DNA from: an uncultured Ruminococcus sp.
GTDB taxonomy: Bacteria; Bacillota; Clostridia; Oscillospirales; Ruminococcaceae
Assembly: GCA_947627445.1 (NCBI GenBank)
Contig: CANQWA010000027.1
Span: 1-37,905 of the forward strand
Reading direction: 5' to 3'
DNA length: 37,905 nt
Part shown: one piece after another, positions 1 to 8,518 of the stretch
Position numbering within the stretch: position 1 is the first letter of the stretch
How the letters are laid out: the number at the start of each line of letters is the position of its first letter
Program-made: the position numbers and the translations under genes
The notes under the pieces: model-generated
What the model was told of the DNA's origin: nothing
What the model saw: only the letters and a program-made list of their open reading frames with translations
Databases searched by the model: none

Positions 1-43
1 TTCGCTCTTTGATTACCCCGATTGGTTCAATTGCATAAACAAC

Positions 44-84
44 AACCACCGCATGTTCTCCCTTCATGCGGTGGTTGGTTTTTT
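44..84 (+). terminator. Rho-independent terminator of an upstream gene outside the window
   Basis: A 12-bp perfect stem (44-55 with 65-76, AACCACCGCATG and its complement) is followed by GGTTTTTT on the plus strand. It would end a plus-strand gene lying left of the window and converges on the VanZ-like gene. Confidence 0.75.
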
Positions 85-562
85 ATTTGGAATAGCTCCT
101 ATGATTTTTCCGCTGGGACAGCAGATGGATCAGAGTGAAATAGAACAGGATCAAAAATGCTGCGCTGATGGCGTTGAGGATGGACTCGGAACAGGAAAAA
201 TGTCTGCCTGCAATGGGTATTTTTTGCAGTTCGTCCAGAAAGGCGATGACAGTACAACAAAGCATTGCCGGAATTGCTCTCAGCCAGATACGGCAATGCT
301 CTAAGAGGAGATGCCAGAACATGCCGGACATTATCCCCAGAACCGCATATAGAAAAATATGCGCCATTTTCCGCAGAAGAAGATTGAGGTACTCCAACTG
401 TGCGTCTGTGGGGGAGTCGAACAGCAGTGCAGCGACTTTTCGGGCGAGATTCATGCTTTCCTTTAGTGTTTCTGTGCCGTCTGCCGATGAAAGCCGCCAC
501 ATCAGAATCAGCCATGCTGCCATGACCAACAAAAGTACGATCAGTTTTTTCCAGTTTCGCAT
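83..562 (-). CDS. VanZ-like family membrane protein
   Basis: A 159-residue membrane protein with four predicted transmembrane segments (about residues 6-24, 66-88, 92-110 and 130-149). The VanZ-like pattern is visible: a hydrophobic N-terminus ending in WRLSS, R64-K65-x2-H68 at the start of the second segment, and the short loop DELQKIPIAGR (110-120) before the last segment. VanZ-like proteins are linked to glycopeptide resistance in enterococci, but most chromosomal copies have no assigned role. The ATG at 562 has an AAAGGA ribosome site. The gene lies 21 nt after the GH25 lysozyme gene on the same strand, so the two are probably cotranscribed. The family call is good; a resistance function is not supported. 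Confidence 0.8.
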   Translation of the reverse strand: MRNWKKLIVLLLVMAAWLILMWRLSSADGTETLKESMNLARKVAALLFDSPTDAQLEYLNLLLRKMAHIFLYAVLGIMSGMFWHLLLEHCRIWLRAIPAMLCCTVIAFLDELQKIPIAGRHFSCSESILNAISAAFLILFYFTLIHLLSQRKNHRSYSK

Positions 563-583
563 GGTACATCCTTTCTTCTTACG

Positions 584-1519
584 TCAAATTTTCAATTTTT
601 GTCCCGCATAAATCAGATCGGAATTTGCAATCTGATTCTTTTTTATCAGCACTTCTACTGTGGTGTGAAATTTTGCGGCAATCCTTGTCAGCGTATCACC
701 GTTTTTCACCACGTAGATGATTTCGTTATCCGGCTTGCTTTCTGTTGTCCGGATCTTTAGCTTTTGTCCCGCGTAGATTTTGTTCGGATCAGAGATACCG
801 TTTTCCACTGCCAGCTTTTGCACCGTTGTGCCAAACCGCTGTGCCAGACCGGAAAGCGTATCACCCTTTTTCACCATATACGTGATGGTTTTATGAGTTT
901 CAGCCGGCGGATCAGTGGGTGGTTCTGTCGGTTGATCCGGCAGTTCGGCATAAAGATAATTCAGATCCACATCTCCGGCAATACCGTTGATTCGACCGGT
1001 ATGGCTGTATTGCCACATCCGATGGGGCATGTCATAAGTGGTTTTCTGGACACCGGTTTCCGCTACCCAGATGGGGCGCTTTTTACGAATATCTTCTGTC
1101 AGATGAGATTCCAGAAATGCTTCATAGCTGTAAATCCCTGTTGTATAGCCGTTTTTTTCAACGGTTTCACAAAATCGGTCCGCCATGGCAGTCACAGTTT
1201 TTTGACTCAGCGGTATCTGAGATGCGTCTTCTATATCATACCAGACGGACAGCGGATAGCTGCGCTGCTTCAATACAGACAGACAGGCTTTGGCTTCCTC
1301 CTCTGCCTCTTCCGGAGAAGTGGCGTAACTGTACCAATAGACCCCCAGAGGCAGTCCCATTTCCCGGCACTCCTTGTCGTTGCGGTCGTACATCGGGTCG
1401 ATCTGACTGGCAACTCTGCCATAACCAGCGCGGATGATGGCAAAACGAATGCCGTTGTCCTTGACCTGTTTCCAGTTGATGACCCCTTGATAGTTGGAAA
1501 CATCAATTCCTTTTTGCAT
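584..1519 (-). CDS. GH25 lysozyme (N-acetylmuramidase) with two LysM domains
   Basis: A 311-residue cell-wall hydrolase. Residues 1-192 form a GH25 (Chalaropsis-type) muramidase domain: it opens GIDVSNYQG, carries the catalytic YDIED (D95, E97) and ends WQYS...[13 protein letters not shown] proline/threonine linker (about 193-212) leads to two LysM peptidoglycan-binding repeats (about 213-257 and 267-311), both ending IYAGQKLKI. The family cuts the MurNAc-GlcNAc beta-1,4 bond. No signal peptide is visible; the domain begins at residue 4, as in phage-type endolysins, so the export route is unclear. It is followed by a VanZ-like gene on the same strand. It is either a remodelling/germination lysozyme or a domesticated endolysin. 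Confidence 0.92.
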   Translation of the reverse strand: MQKGIDVSNYQGVINWKQVKDNGIRFAIIRAGYGRVASQIDPMYDRNDKECREMGLPLGVYWYSYATSPEEAEEEAKACLSVLKQRSYPLSVWYDIEDASQIPLSQKTVTAMADRFCETVEKNGYTTGIYSYEAFLESHLTEDIRKKRPIWVAETGVQKTTYDMPHRMWQYSHTGRINGIAGDVDLNYLYAELPDQPTEPPTDPPAETHKTITYMVKKGDTLSGLAQRFGTTVQKLAVENGISDPNKIYAGQKLKIRTTESKPDNEIIYVVKNGDTLTRIAAKFHTTVEVLIKKNQIANSDLIYAGQKLKI

Positions 1520-1596
1520 GATAAAAGAATCACCCTTTTCAAAATAAGATAGACATGATTGCCCATTCTCATGTTATGCAAAGGGCTTTTATCCGG

Positions 1597-1716
1597 TTAA
1601 GGCAACACTGTGCAAAGCCGTCAGGCAGTTTTTTTGGTTGACAAGGTTCTTTGACGCAGGATGCGGCACAATTTGTTGGAAAGACGTGAGGGAGCTTCTA
1701 TGAAAACAAGTTCTTA
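1597..1716 (-). repeat. Dispersed palindromic repeat copy at the hslO 3' end
   Basis: On the minus strand this starts at the hslO stop codon as TAAGAACTTGTTTTCATAG, continues with CACGTCTTT and CAAATT blocks shared with copies at 8364 and 30745, and ends in a GGCAACACTGTGCAAAG segment (1597-1617) related to the ends of the element at 13661-13807. It fills most of the gap between hslO and the GH25 gene. Confidence 0.6.
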
Positions 1717-2583
1717 GTTCCGGAGTGCCAGCAGTTCTTCGGGTGTGAATGTATATTCCTTGTGGCAGAAATGGCAGCTGACGGTGACAGGCTTTGCTTC
1801 TGCGGCCAAATCAGTCAGTTCCTGATTGCCCAGGGCGATCAGCACCCGGGATGTTCTTTCACGGCTGCAATCACAACGATAGCGGACAGATCCTTCATCC
1901 AGAAGATTCGGTTCTAATCCCTCCAGCAGTCGCAGCGCAATCTCCTCTGTGGTCATGCCCTGTGTCATCATGGCGGTTACAGGAGGCAGGTTCTTCAGAT
2001 TGTTTTCGATGGTATCAATACAGGCATCGCTGGCAAAGGGGAGCAGTTGGATCAGATAGCCGCCAGCAACCTGGACAGACAGATCGGGATTCACCAGTAC
2101 GCCAAGACCACAGGCTGTGGCGGTCTGTTCGCTCGTGACAAAATACTGCGTGATATCCTCTGCAATTTCACCGGAAACCAAAGGTACCATGCCCACATAG
2201 GGTTCTTTCAATCCCAGATCCTTTACCACGGACAATGTGCCGTCTGTTCCCACCGCACCGCCTACATCCAGTTTTCCCATAGCGTTCAGGGGAAGCTCGA
2301 CAACGGGCTGTTCCACATCAGCTTTGACATTGCCCCAATTGTCTGCTACTGCTACCAGTTGGCCCGCAGGACCGCCGCCTTTCACCCGCAGGGTCACGCT
2401 ATCGCCGTCACTTTTTAGTCCATAGCCCATTAGACTTGCTGCAATGGACAATCTGCCCAATGCAGCTGTCACTACTGCTGATGTCTGGTGGATGCGTTCG
2501 ATTTCTGCTACGATGTCGGTGGCGTCTATGGCATACGCCACAACAGATGCATCTTTGGCAATGGCTCGTTTTAAAATTCCCAT
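1714..2583 (-). CDS. hslO: 33-kDa redox-regulated chaperone Hsp33
   Basis: A 289-residue Hsp33, a cytoplasmic holdase chaperone switched on by oxidation of a zinc centre. The N-terminal domain (about 1-225) contains the family glycine-rich stretches (RVKGGGPAGQLVAVAD and MGKLDVGGAVG). The C-terminal redox switch has all four zinc cysteines: C237-x-C239 and C270-x2-C273. Length is normal for the family. The ATG at 2583 lies 3 nt after the stop of the upstream methyltransferase gene, so the genes form an operon, probably continuing from secA. The stop codon TAA is the first three bases of a dispersed repeat. Confidence 0.95.
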   Translation of the reverse strand: MGILKRAIAKDASVVAYAIDATDIVAEIERIHQTSAVVTAALGRLSIAASLMGYGLKSDGDSVTLRVKGGGPAGQLVAVADNWGNVKADVEQPVVELPLNAMGKLDVGGAVGTDGTLSVVKDLGLKEPYVGMVPLVSGEIAEDITQYFVTSEQTATACGLGVLVNPDLSVQVAGGYLIQLLPFASDACIDTIENNLKNLPPVTAMMTQGMTTEEIALRLLEGLEPNLLDEGSVRYRCDCSRERTSRVLIALGNQELTDLAAEAKPVTVSCHFCHKEYTFTPEELLALRN

Positions 2584-2586
2584 ATT

Positions 2587-3342
2587 TTATTCTCCCTTTC
2601 TGGCAACGACCATCATCCGCTGGCTGTCCCCATGAAGGGGTTCTTCTGTATCTGCGTGATAGATGCCCAGCACATGAAACCCACAGTTTTCCAGGGCAGT
2701 CTGTACCTGTTCCGGCGGGTAGGCGTGTTCTGTGATGTGTTCCTCCTGCCGGGTGTATTTGCCGTCTGCTTCCAGCTGGAACAGCTGCAAGGTAATCTTT
2801 ACAGTGACGCCGTTCTCTTGGATGGCATTTTCCCATACACAATAGACCGCATCAGTTTCGTAGAGATAGATCTGATTTGCCAACAGCTGTTGATGTTTAT
2901 AGATGGTATTCATATCAAAGAGAAACAGTCCGCCCGGTTCGGTTGCCTCAAACACACGGCGGAATACCTGTTCGACTTCTGAGAAGCTGTCCAGATGATT
3001 CAGGCTGTCCAGCATACAAATGGTAATATCTACGGTTCCATAAAGTTCCAGCTGACGCATATCCTGCTGGACGTACTGGATTGGCAAGCCGTGGTCGAGT
3101 TTTTTCTCCATTGCCTGGTTTAGCATACCGCAGGAAAAGTCCACGCCGATCACGTCATAGCCAAGCCTTGCCATTTCTTCTGACATGCTGCCTGTTCCGC
3201 AGGCGAGATCCAGGAGGACGTTTCCTTCAGAACGCAGATGCTGCCGGATCAGACTGTCCAGATAGGCTGCCCGTGCGGGATAATGGACATTTTTGGTTAA
3301 TTGGTCGTAGTAAAAGGAAAAGGTTTCATAACCGGTTTCCAC
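2587..3342 (-). CDS. Class I SAM-dependent methyltransferase
   Basis: A Rossmann-fold methyltransferase of about 251 residues. Motif I is clear (DLACGTGS, about residues 45-52), followed by GYDVIGVDFS (acidic strand-2 end) and ICMLDSLNHL (motif IV region). I chose the GTG at 3342, giving a product starting ETGYETFSFYYDQLT. A GGAGG at 3351-3355 sits 8 nt upstream, and that N-terminus matches how such proteins usually begin. The in-frame ATG at 3387 would add 15 residues with no ribosome site of note. The substrate is unknown. It lies between secA (143 nt upstream) and hslO (3 nt downstream). Confidence 0.85.
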   Translation of the reverse strand: METGYETFSFYYDQLTKNVHYPARAAYLDSLIRQHLRSEGNVLLDLACGTGSMSEEMARLGYDVIGVDFSCGMLNQAMEKKLDHGLPIQYVQQDMRQLELYGTVDITICMLDSLNHLDSFSEVEQVFRRVFEATEPGGLFLFDMNTIYKHQQLLANQIYLYETDAVYCVWENAIQENGVTVKITLQLFQLEADGKYTRQEEHITEHAYPPEQVQTALENCGFHVLGIYHADTEEPLHGDSQRMMVVARKGE

Positions 3343-3484
3343 TGTGATTTCCTCCGTCAAAACAGCAGGGCACAGCGAAACCGCCATGCCCTGTCTGCAA
3401 TTGTGATTCTTTCGTCAGAATCAGGACCTGTCTTCACAAGAAGATGCACACGCCTTTCCGGCAGATTTTGGCAAAGACAGTTCC

Positions 3485-6175
3485 TTACTTCCGCTTTCTG
3501 TTGGGATTTCGGCGCTGCTGTCCGGCAAAGCTGCCGTCATCTGCACCGGCATTGGGTGCGTCCGGTTTGGCAACCTGTTCACGCTGGGGTGCCTGGTTGC
3601 TCTGGATGCGGACTGTCAGAAGCATCCGGACGGTGTCCTCACGAATGGAATCCACCATAGCATCGAACATTTCAAAGCCTTCATAACGATATTCGACAAC
3701 CGGATTCTGCTGTCCATAGGCACGGAGACCAATTCCCTTTTTTAACTCATTCATATCGTCGATGTGTGCCATCCACTTGGTGTCTACCACCTTCAGCAGA
3801 ATCACACGTTCTAACTCACGCATGATCTCAGAACCGTATTCCTCTTCTTTGGCGCTGTACAAACTCTTTGCCTTTTCTGTCAGCGCTTCGATGATATCCT
3901 CCACAGTCAATGCAGCCAGATCTTCTTCGTCATAGTCCAGGTCGTCCTCATCTGTGATCCAGCCCAGGAAGTGATCCCGCAGACCAATGAGATTCCACTG
4001 GTTGTGATCCGTCTCTTCCTCGTTAATATACTGCTTGACGGTAGATTCTATCAGTTCGCCGAACATCTTGTCGATGCTGTCGTGAATATCCTCGCCGTCC
4101 AGAACCTGTCCACGCTGCTTGTAGATGATCTCACGCTGGGTGTTCATCACGTCATCGTAATTCAGGACGTTCTTACGGATATTAAAGTTACGTCCTTCTA
4201 CCTTGCGTTGAGAGGATTCGATAATTTTGGTCAGCGTTTTGCTTTCGATGGGGGTATCCTCGTCCACATTCAGTGTCCGCATCATATTTTCCAGACGATC
4301 GCCGGCAAAAATACGCATCAGATCGTCCTCAACAGACAGGAAGAAGCGGCTTTCGCCTTCATCACCCTGACGGCCGGAACGACCGCGGAGCTGGTTGTCG
4401 ATACGGCGGGATTCATGACGCTCTGTACCCAGGATGTACAGACCGCCGGCTTCCTTGACAGTAACAGCTTTTTCCTTGACCTCTTCGCCGAATTTTTTGT
4501 ACAGATCCTGATAAACAGCTCTTGCCGCCAGAACTTCTTCATCGTCCGTATCTGCATAGCCGATGGCTTCGGTGATGATTTCCTCGGGGTAATCACGCTT
4601 GCGCATTTCTGCCTTTGCCAAAAATTCTGCGTTACCGCCCAGCATGATATCGGTACCACGACCAGCCATGTTGGTAGCAATGGTTACAGCTCCCAGTTTA
4701 CCAGCCTGTGCTACGATTTCTGCTTCCTTGGCGTGATACTTGGCGTTCAGCACCTCGTGCTTGATGCCTTTATTTTTCAGCATAGCGGAGAGCAGCTCGG
4801 ATTTTTCAATGGAGATGGTGCCTACCAGAACCGGTTGTCCTTTTTCGTGACATGCGGCGATCTGTTCGATGATGGCTTTGTATTTCCCCTTTTCCGTGCG
4901 GTAGATCACGTCGGTATGGTCGATACGCTGTACGGGACGGTTGGTGGGGATGGCGATAACGTCCAGCTTATAGATCTCACGGAATTCATCTTCCTCTGTC
5001 ATCGCCGTACCAGTCATACCGGAGAGTTTGTTGTACAGGCGGAAGTAATTCTGGAAGGTGATAGTTGCCAGTGTTTTGGATTCCTGCGCAACCTTTACGT
5101 TTTCTTTGGCTTCAATCGCCTGGTGCAGACCGTCGTTGAAGCGGCGTCCCAGCATTTTACGGCCGGTAAACTCGTCGATGATGATGACCTCACCGTCCTC
5201 AACAATATAGTCGATGTCCTTGCGCATCACGCCGTTTGCTTTCAGCGCCTGATTGACATGGTGCAGCAGGGTCATGTTCTCGGGATCCATCAGGTTTTCA
5301 ACCGCAAAATATTCCTCTGCCTTTTTCACACCGCGGCGTGTGATGGTAGCAGTCTTTGCCTTTTCGTCTACGATGTAGTCCGCATTTTCGTTCAGTTCTT
5401 CCTGATCCTGCTTGTCATCCATTTCAACGACAGTGGCAGCGGTGAGCTTTTTGGCGAATTTGTCCACAACGCCGTAAAGGGCAGTGGATTTGTCGCCCTG
5501 ACCGGAGATGATCAGAGGCGTTCTTGCTTCGTCGATGAGGATGGAGTCCACCTCGTCTACGATGGCGAAGTTATGTTCACGCTGAACTTTGTCCTTTTTG
5601 TAGATGACCATGTTGTCACGAAGGTAGTCAAAGCCCAGCTCGTTGTTTGTACCGTAGGTGACATCGCAGTTATATGCTTCACGTCGCTGGTCGTTGGTCA
5701 AACCGTGGAGAATACAGCCGACAGTCAACCCCAGGAAACGCAGTACCTTGCCCATTTCGTCGGACTGTGTCTTTGCCAGATAATCATTGACGGTGACAAC
5801 ATGCACACCTTTTCCGGGAAGGGCATTGAGATAGGCTGCTACGCAGGCAACCAGTGTTTTACCTTCACCAGTTTTCATTTCGGCGATACGTCCCTGGTGG
5901 AGCACGATCGCACCGATGATTTGTACCGGAAAGGGCTTTTTGCCCAGAATACGGTCAGCAGCTTCACGGACGGTAGCCAGAGCCTCTGCTTCTATGCTCT
6001 CCAGAGTCTCGCCGTTTTCCAGACGTTCCCGGAATTCATTGGTTTTTTCCTTCAGGTCAGCATCAGAGAGTGCTTGATATTCTTCGCTGAGAGCGAGAAC
6101 TTTGTTTTTTAACGGTTCGATGCGAGCCAGTTCACGTGTGCTGTAGGAACCGAATACTTTGCTGAATATTCCCAT
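3485..6175 (-). CDS. secA: Preprotein translocase ATPase SecA
   Basis: An 896-residue SecA, the cytoplasmic motor that drives precursor proteins through SecYEG. It shows Walker A MKTGEGKT (100-107), the DEAD-box variant [13 protein letters not shown] (about 205-217), the preprotein cross-linking domain, motif NMAGRGTDI, the RGRSGRQGD arginine finger region and the helical scaffold. The C-terminus ends in a basic tail (NPNRKRK) and lacks the usual SEC-C zinc motif (CxCxSGKK...CC) that binds SecB or lipid in many SecAs. I see no frameshift that would restore it just downstream. It has its own promoter at 6220-6248. The usual neighbour prfB is not present. Confidence 0.98.
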   Translation of the reverse strand: MGIFSKVFGSYSTRELARIEPLKNKVLALSEEYQALSDADLKEKTNEFRERLENGETLESIEAEALATVREAADRILGKKPFPVQIIGAIVLHQGRIAEMKTGEGKTLVACVAAYLNALPGKGVHVVTVNDYLAKTQSDEMGKVLRFLGLTVGCILHGLTNDQRREAYNCDVTYGTNNELGFDYLRDNMVIYKKDKVQREHNFAIVDEVDSILIDEARTPLIISGQGDKSTALYGVVDKFAKKLTAATVVEMDDKQDQEELNENADYIVDEKAKTATITRRGVKKAEEYFAVENLMDPENMTLLHHVNQALKANGVMRKDIDYIVEDGEVIIIDEFTGRKMLGRRFNDGLHQAIEAKENVKVAQESKTLATITFQNYFRLYNKLSGMTGTAMTEEDEFREIYKLDVIAIPTNRPVQRIDHTDVIYRTEKGKYKAIIEQIAACHEKGQPVLVGTISIEKSELLSAMLKNKGIKHEVLNAKYHAKEAEIVAQAGKLGAVTIATNMAGRGTDIMLGGNAEFLAKAEMRKRDYPEEIITEAIGYADTDDEEVLAARAVYQDLYKKFGEEVKEKAVTVKEAGGLYILGTERHESRRIDNQLRGRSGRQGDEGESRFFLSVEDDLMRIFAGDRLENMMRTLNVDEDTPIESKTLTKIIESSQRKVEGRNFNIRKNVLNYDDVMNTQREIIYKQRGQVLDGEDIHDSIDKMFGELIESTVKQYINEEETDHNQWNLIGLRDHFLGWITDEDDLDYDEEDLAALTVEDIIEALTEKAKSLYSAKEEEYGSEIMRELERVILLKVVDTKWMAHIDDMNELKKGIGLRAYGQQNPVVEYRYEGFEMFDAMVDSIREDTVRMLLTVRIQSNQAPQREQVAKPDAPNAGADDGSFAGQQRRNPNRKRK

Positions 6176-6219
6176 GATTTTACCGCCTTTTTCGATGTTG
6201 GTATATTAATACGATTTAT

Positions 6220-6248
6220 AGTATAACACAAATGCAATATTTTGTCAA
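6220..6248 (-). promoter_or_regulatory. sigma-A promoter of secA
   Basis: On the minus strand, TTGACA (6248-6243) and TATACT (6225-6220) are separated by 17 nt. Predicted transcription starts near 6213, giving a 38-nt leader before the secA ATG. The rest of 6249-6426 shows no convincing gene. Confidence 0.75.
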
Positions 6249-6426
6249 TGGTATTTCCAACGGTTTTCATGGCGGAGGAATTTGTTTTATTGTACAGAAT
6301 GCGGCATTCTTGCTGATGATTTCTTTTAAAAATCCATTCCAAAATCTGCCGGTTCTGCGATACGGAACAGAATCTGAGAGAATATCGGTCATAAATCAAA
6401 ATACGGCACATAAAATAAATAAAGCC

Positions 6427-6472
6427 AGGCGGTCTTTGTGCGGTGTTGCCTAGGGCGTGTCAACACGCCCTA
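6427..6472. repeat. Composite of two palindromic repeat ends
   Basis: AGGCGGTCTTTGTGCGGTGT (6427-6446) resembles the end of the element at 13661-13807. It abuts a near-perfect hairpin TAGGGCGTGT/ACACGCCCTA (6451-6460 with 6463-6472), which looks like the two ends of the 13495-13661 element collapsed together. Confidence 0.6.
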
Positions 6473-6478
6473 AACCAC

Positions 6479-6547
6479 TGCTCCCCATGAAACCTTGCCA
6501 TCCATTTTCGCCTGCACCTGGACTGGCAAGCTTTAATTGGCGGAGCA
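6479..6547. repeat. Nested inverted repeat upstream of the tspO-like gene
   Basis: Two nested stems: TGCTCC (6479-6484) with GGAGCA (6542-6547), and CTTGCCA (6494-6500) with TGGCAAG (6524-6530). The structure ends about 10 nt before the AAAGGAG ribosome site of the tspO-like gene. It could fold in the transcript leader, or it could be another small repeat. Confidence 0.4.
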
Positions 6548-6572
6548 ATAAAATGACAAAGGAGAATCCCTT

Positions 6573-7046
6573 ATGAAAAGAAAACAAATCACGGAACTAT
6601 TGATCCATATTGTTTCAGCAGAACTGGTCGGTGCATTTGCAGGACTGATCTCGAAGCACTCCTTTTCTTTTTATCAGGATCTGGCAAAGCCGCCTTTTTC
6701 GCCGCCCGGCTGGGTTTTTCCGGTGATCTGGGTGATCCTCTATGCCTTGATGGGTTTGTCTGTCTTTCTGATAGAAACGTCCGGTGCAGAACACAGGGAA
6801 AAGAAAAAGGCGTTTTGGATCTATGGGGTGCAGCTGTTTGTGAATTTCTTGTGGAGCGTGGTGTTTTTCCGATTGCGGCTGATACCGCTTTCTGTTGCCG
6901 TGATCCTGCTTTTGCTGCTGCTGGTGATTACGATGATAATCGCTTTTTGGAAAATTCGTCCGGCTGCGGCTTATATAAACGTTCCTTATCTGCTGTGGAC
7001 AGCATTTGCTGTATATCTGAATATCGGGGTTTTTCTTTTCAACTGA
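6573..7046 (+). CDS. TspO/MBR family membrane protein
   Basis: A 157-residue, five-helix integral membrane protein of the TspO/peripheral benzodiazepine receptor family. Hallmarks are PPFSPPGWVFPVIWVILYALMG (residues 40-60), WIYGVQLFVNFLWSVVFF in helix 3, and PYLLWTAFAVYLNIGVFLFN at the C-terminus. The family binds tetrapyrroles and sterol-like ligands; in bacteria it is tied to porphyrin handling and stress responses. The start is ATG 6573 with AAAGGAG upstream. It stands alone: secA is divergent, and the next gene has its own strong promoter. Confidence 0.92.
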   Translation: MKRKQITELLIHIVSAELVGAFAGLISKHSFSFYQDLAKPPFSPPGWVFPVIWVILYALMGLSVFLIETSGAEHREKKKAFWIYGVQLFVNFLWSVVFFRLRLIPLSVAVILLLLLLVITMIIAFWKIRPAAAYINVPYLLWTAFAVYLNIGVFLFN

Positions 7047-7055
7047 GGGAACGCC

Positions 7056-7110
7056 TAAAAGATCATTTTTATTCCAAAAATCTCCAAAATTTGATTTTTA
7101 GAGGCATTTT
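7056..7110 (+). terminator. Possible imperfect terminator after the tspO-like gene
   Basis: GCCTAAAA near 7056 can pair with TTTTTAGAGGC near 7096-7106, followed by ATTTTT. The stem is A/T-rich and imperfect, so this is a weak call. Confidence 0.35.
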
Positions 7111-7120
7111 TGTTCAGATA

Positions 7121-7149
7121 TTGACAAAATATTTGAAATATGGTATAAT
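7121..7149 (+). promoter_or_regulatory. Perfect-consensus sigma-A promoter of the DUF4234 gene
   Basis: TTGACA (7121-7126), a 17-nt spacer and TATAAT (7144-7149), with an extended -10 TGG directly before it. It should be a very strong promoter. AGGAGG at 7168-7173 is the ribosome site. Confidence 0.9.
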
Positions 7150-7180
7150 GTCTGTATCATTGAATTTAGGAGGATTCGTT

Positions 7181-7711
7181 ATGAGCGAAGAAATGCATGC
7201 AGCCACTAATACCGTGGAAACGGTTACTGAGACACCGGCTGCACCAACTGCACCGGCTGCACCAGCTGTTCCCGTGTATCAGACACCTGCTTATCCGGGA
7301 TCTGCCCCTCCGGTAGGTCAGCTGAAAACCAACAAGGGTTTGGTCAAGTTTATTCTGTTGTCTTTAATCACCTTCGGCATCTATGGCATCGTGGTGTTGT
7401 CCTCGGTTTCCAATGATATCAATATCGTTGCATCCCGGTATGACGGCAAAAAGACCATGCACTATTGTCTGCTGTTTTTTCTGGTGGCACCTATCACCTT
7501 TCAGATTGCTCCGTTGGTATGGTATCACAAAATCTCCGATAGAATCGGCAGAGAACTGACCAGAAGACATGTGAACTACAACTTCAGTGCAGCACACTAC
7601 TGGCTGTGGGGATTTTTGGGTACTTTGATCATTATTGGACCCTTTGTCTACCTGCACAAGTTGTTCAAGGCAACCAACCTGATGTGTCAAGACTATAACA
7701 TAAACGGCTGA
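7181..7711 (+). CDS. DUF4234 domain membrane protein
   Basis: A 176-residue protein. Residues 1-48 are an alanine/proline/threonine-rich, low-complexity, soluble tail. The DUF4234 core follows: LLSLITFGIYGIVVLSSVSND (first membrane helix and loop), a second helix around CLLFFLVAPITFQIAPLVWYHK, and a third around YWLWGFLGTLIIIGPFVYLHKL. The function of DUF4234 is unknown. I chose the ATG at 7181 because AGGAGG lies 7 nt upstream and a consensus promoter precedes it; a longer in-frame reading into the tspO-like gene is not credible. The gene is monocistronic and probably highly expressed. Confidence 0.85.
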   Translation: MSEEMHAATNTVETVTETPAAPTAPAAPAVPVYQTPAYPGSAPPVGQLKTNKGLVKFILLSLITFGIYGIVVLSSVSNDINIVASRYDGKKTMHYCLLFFLVAPITFQIAPLVWYHKISDRIGRELTRRHVNYNFSAAHYWLWGFLGTLIIIGPFVYLHKLFKATNLMCQDYNING

Positions 7712-7733
7712 TAAACCGTGAAAAAACATGTGG

Positions 7734-7771
7734 AAGCTGCTGCATTGGCATTTGCCGGTGAGCAGCTTTTC
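7734..7771 (+). terminator. Rho-independent terminator after the DUF4234 gene
   Basis: AAGCTGCT (7734-7741) pairs with AGCAGCTT (7761-7768), with an inner GGCA/TGCC pairing in the loop, followed by TTC. Confidence 0.65.
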
Positions 7772-7786
7772 TCATCATGCGCTCTA

Positions 7787-7815
7787 TTGACAAACCGGCT
7801 GATCTGTGCTATAAT
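7787..7815 (+). promoter_or_regulatory. sigma-A promoter of luxS
   Basis: TTGACA (7787-7792), a 17-nt spacer and TATAAT (7810-7815). The leader from about 7822 to 7892 contains a hairpin built from a dispersed repeat. Confidence 0.88.
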
Positions 7816-7837
7816 GCATGCAAATCCAATCATTCTC

Positions 7838-7875
7838 AGAACCTGTTTACACAGATTTTAATGCAAACAGGTTCT
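7838..7875 (+). repeat. Short inverted repeat in the luxS leader
   Basis: AGAACCTGTTT (7838-7848) is perfectly complementary to AAACAGGTTCT (7865-7875). It is a minimal copy of the AGAACYTGT repeat family. It ends 6 nt before the GGAGG ribosome site (7882-7886). Confidence 0.75.
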
Positions 7876-7892
7876 TAAAACGGAGGCAGTTT

Positions 7893-8354
7893 ATGAAACG
7901 TATTGCAAGCTTTTCAGTTAACCACGACTTGTTGGACAGAGGCGTCTATATTTCCAGAATAGACGGAGATGCCGTGACATATGACATTCGCATGAAAAAG
8001 CCCAATCAGGGAGACTATATTTCCCCCAAATCTCTGCATACCATCGAGCATCTTCTGGCAACATATGTGCGCAATTCCGTCTATTCTGACAGCATCATCT
8101 ATGCAGGACCTATGGGCTGCCGCACTGGGTTTTACCTGGTGGTAAGAGACGCTGTGACAAAAAGCGAACTCCTTGGTCTGCTTCGGGAGGCATTTCGGTT
8201 TATCGCTGACTTTACAGGAGAGATTCCGGGGTCGAAGCGTGAAGAATGCGGCAACTATTTGGAGCATGATTTGGATGCTGCTAAAGAGGAGGCACGGAAG
8301 TACCTTCCCGTACTGGAAGCGGTACAGGAAACGGATATGCACTACCAGGCGTAA
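7893..8354 (+). CDS. luxS: S-ribosylhomocysteine lyase LuxS
   Basis: A 153-residue LuxS. It cleaves S-ribosylhomocysteine to homocysteine and DPD, the precursor of the AI-2 signal, within the activated methyl cycle. The metal site is intact: H49-TIE-H53 and C119 (EECGNY), plus catalytic C76 in GPMGCRTGFY. Length matches the family (about 155). I took the ATG at 7893, preceded by GGAGG at 7882-7886; an in-frame ATG at 7818 would translate through the leader hairpin and is unlikely. It has its own promoter and is followed 9 nt later by a repeat copy. The usual pfs neighbour is absent here. Confidence 0.96.
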   Translation: MKRIASFSVNHDLLDRGVYISRIDGDAVTYDIRMKKPNQGDYISPKSLHTIEHLLATYVRNSVYSDSIIYAGPMGCRTGFYLVVRDAVTKSELLGLLREAFRFIADFTGEIPGSKREECGNYLEHDLDAAKEEARKYLPVLEAVQETDMHYQA

Positions 8355-8363
8355 CCGAACATC

Positions 8364-8410
8364 AGAATCTGTTCCCATAGAAATCGGTGTACGTCTTTTC
8401 GGCAAATTCT
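8364..8410 (+). repeat. Dispersed repeat fragment after luxS
   Basis: AGAATCTGTTCCCATAGAAAT followed by ACGTCTTTTCGGCAAATT. The same order of blocks occurs at 1716-1660 (minus) and 30745-30800 (plus). Confidence 0.6.
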
Positions 8411-8412
8411 CA

Positions 8413-8461
8413 AACCAGAAAAAGAAAGCCACTTGCTGCGGATTTGCTGCAGCAAGTGGCT
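8413..8461 (-). terminator. Terminator of the tetR-type gene
   Basis: A 13-bp perfect stem (AGCCACTTGCTGC at 8427-8439 with 8449-8461), followed on the minus strand by a T-rich run (TTTCTTTTTC, 8426-8417). Confidence 0.75.
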
Positions 8462-8481
8462 GGACGATTATGAATCTGACC

Positions 8482-8516
8482 TAAGAACCTGTTTTGCATG
8501 GCAAGACAGGTTCTTA
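8482..8516. repeat. Short inverted repeat at the tetR-type gene 3' end
   Basis: TAAGAACCTGT (8482-8492) and its exact complement (8506-8516) flank a 13-nt loop, 2 nt beyond the stop codon of the minus-strand TetR gene. It is the same family as the luxS leader repeat. Confidence 0.7.
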
Positions 8517-8518
8517 AT

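Noticed and set aside
3971-6112. 713-codon open frame antisense to secA
   Set aside because: It is the mirror of a highly conserved gene, has no ribosome site or family signature, and is rich in Phe/Val/Asp as expected for an antisense shadow.
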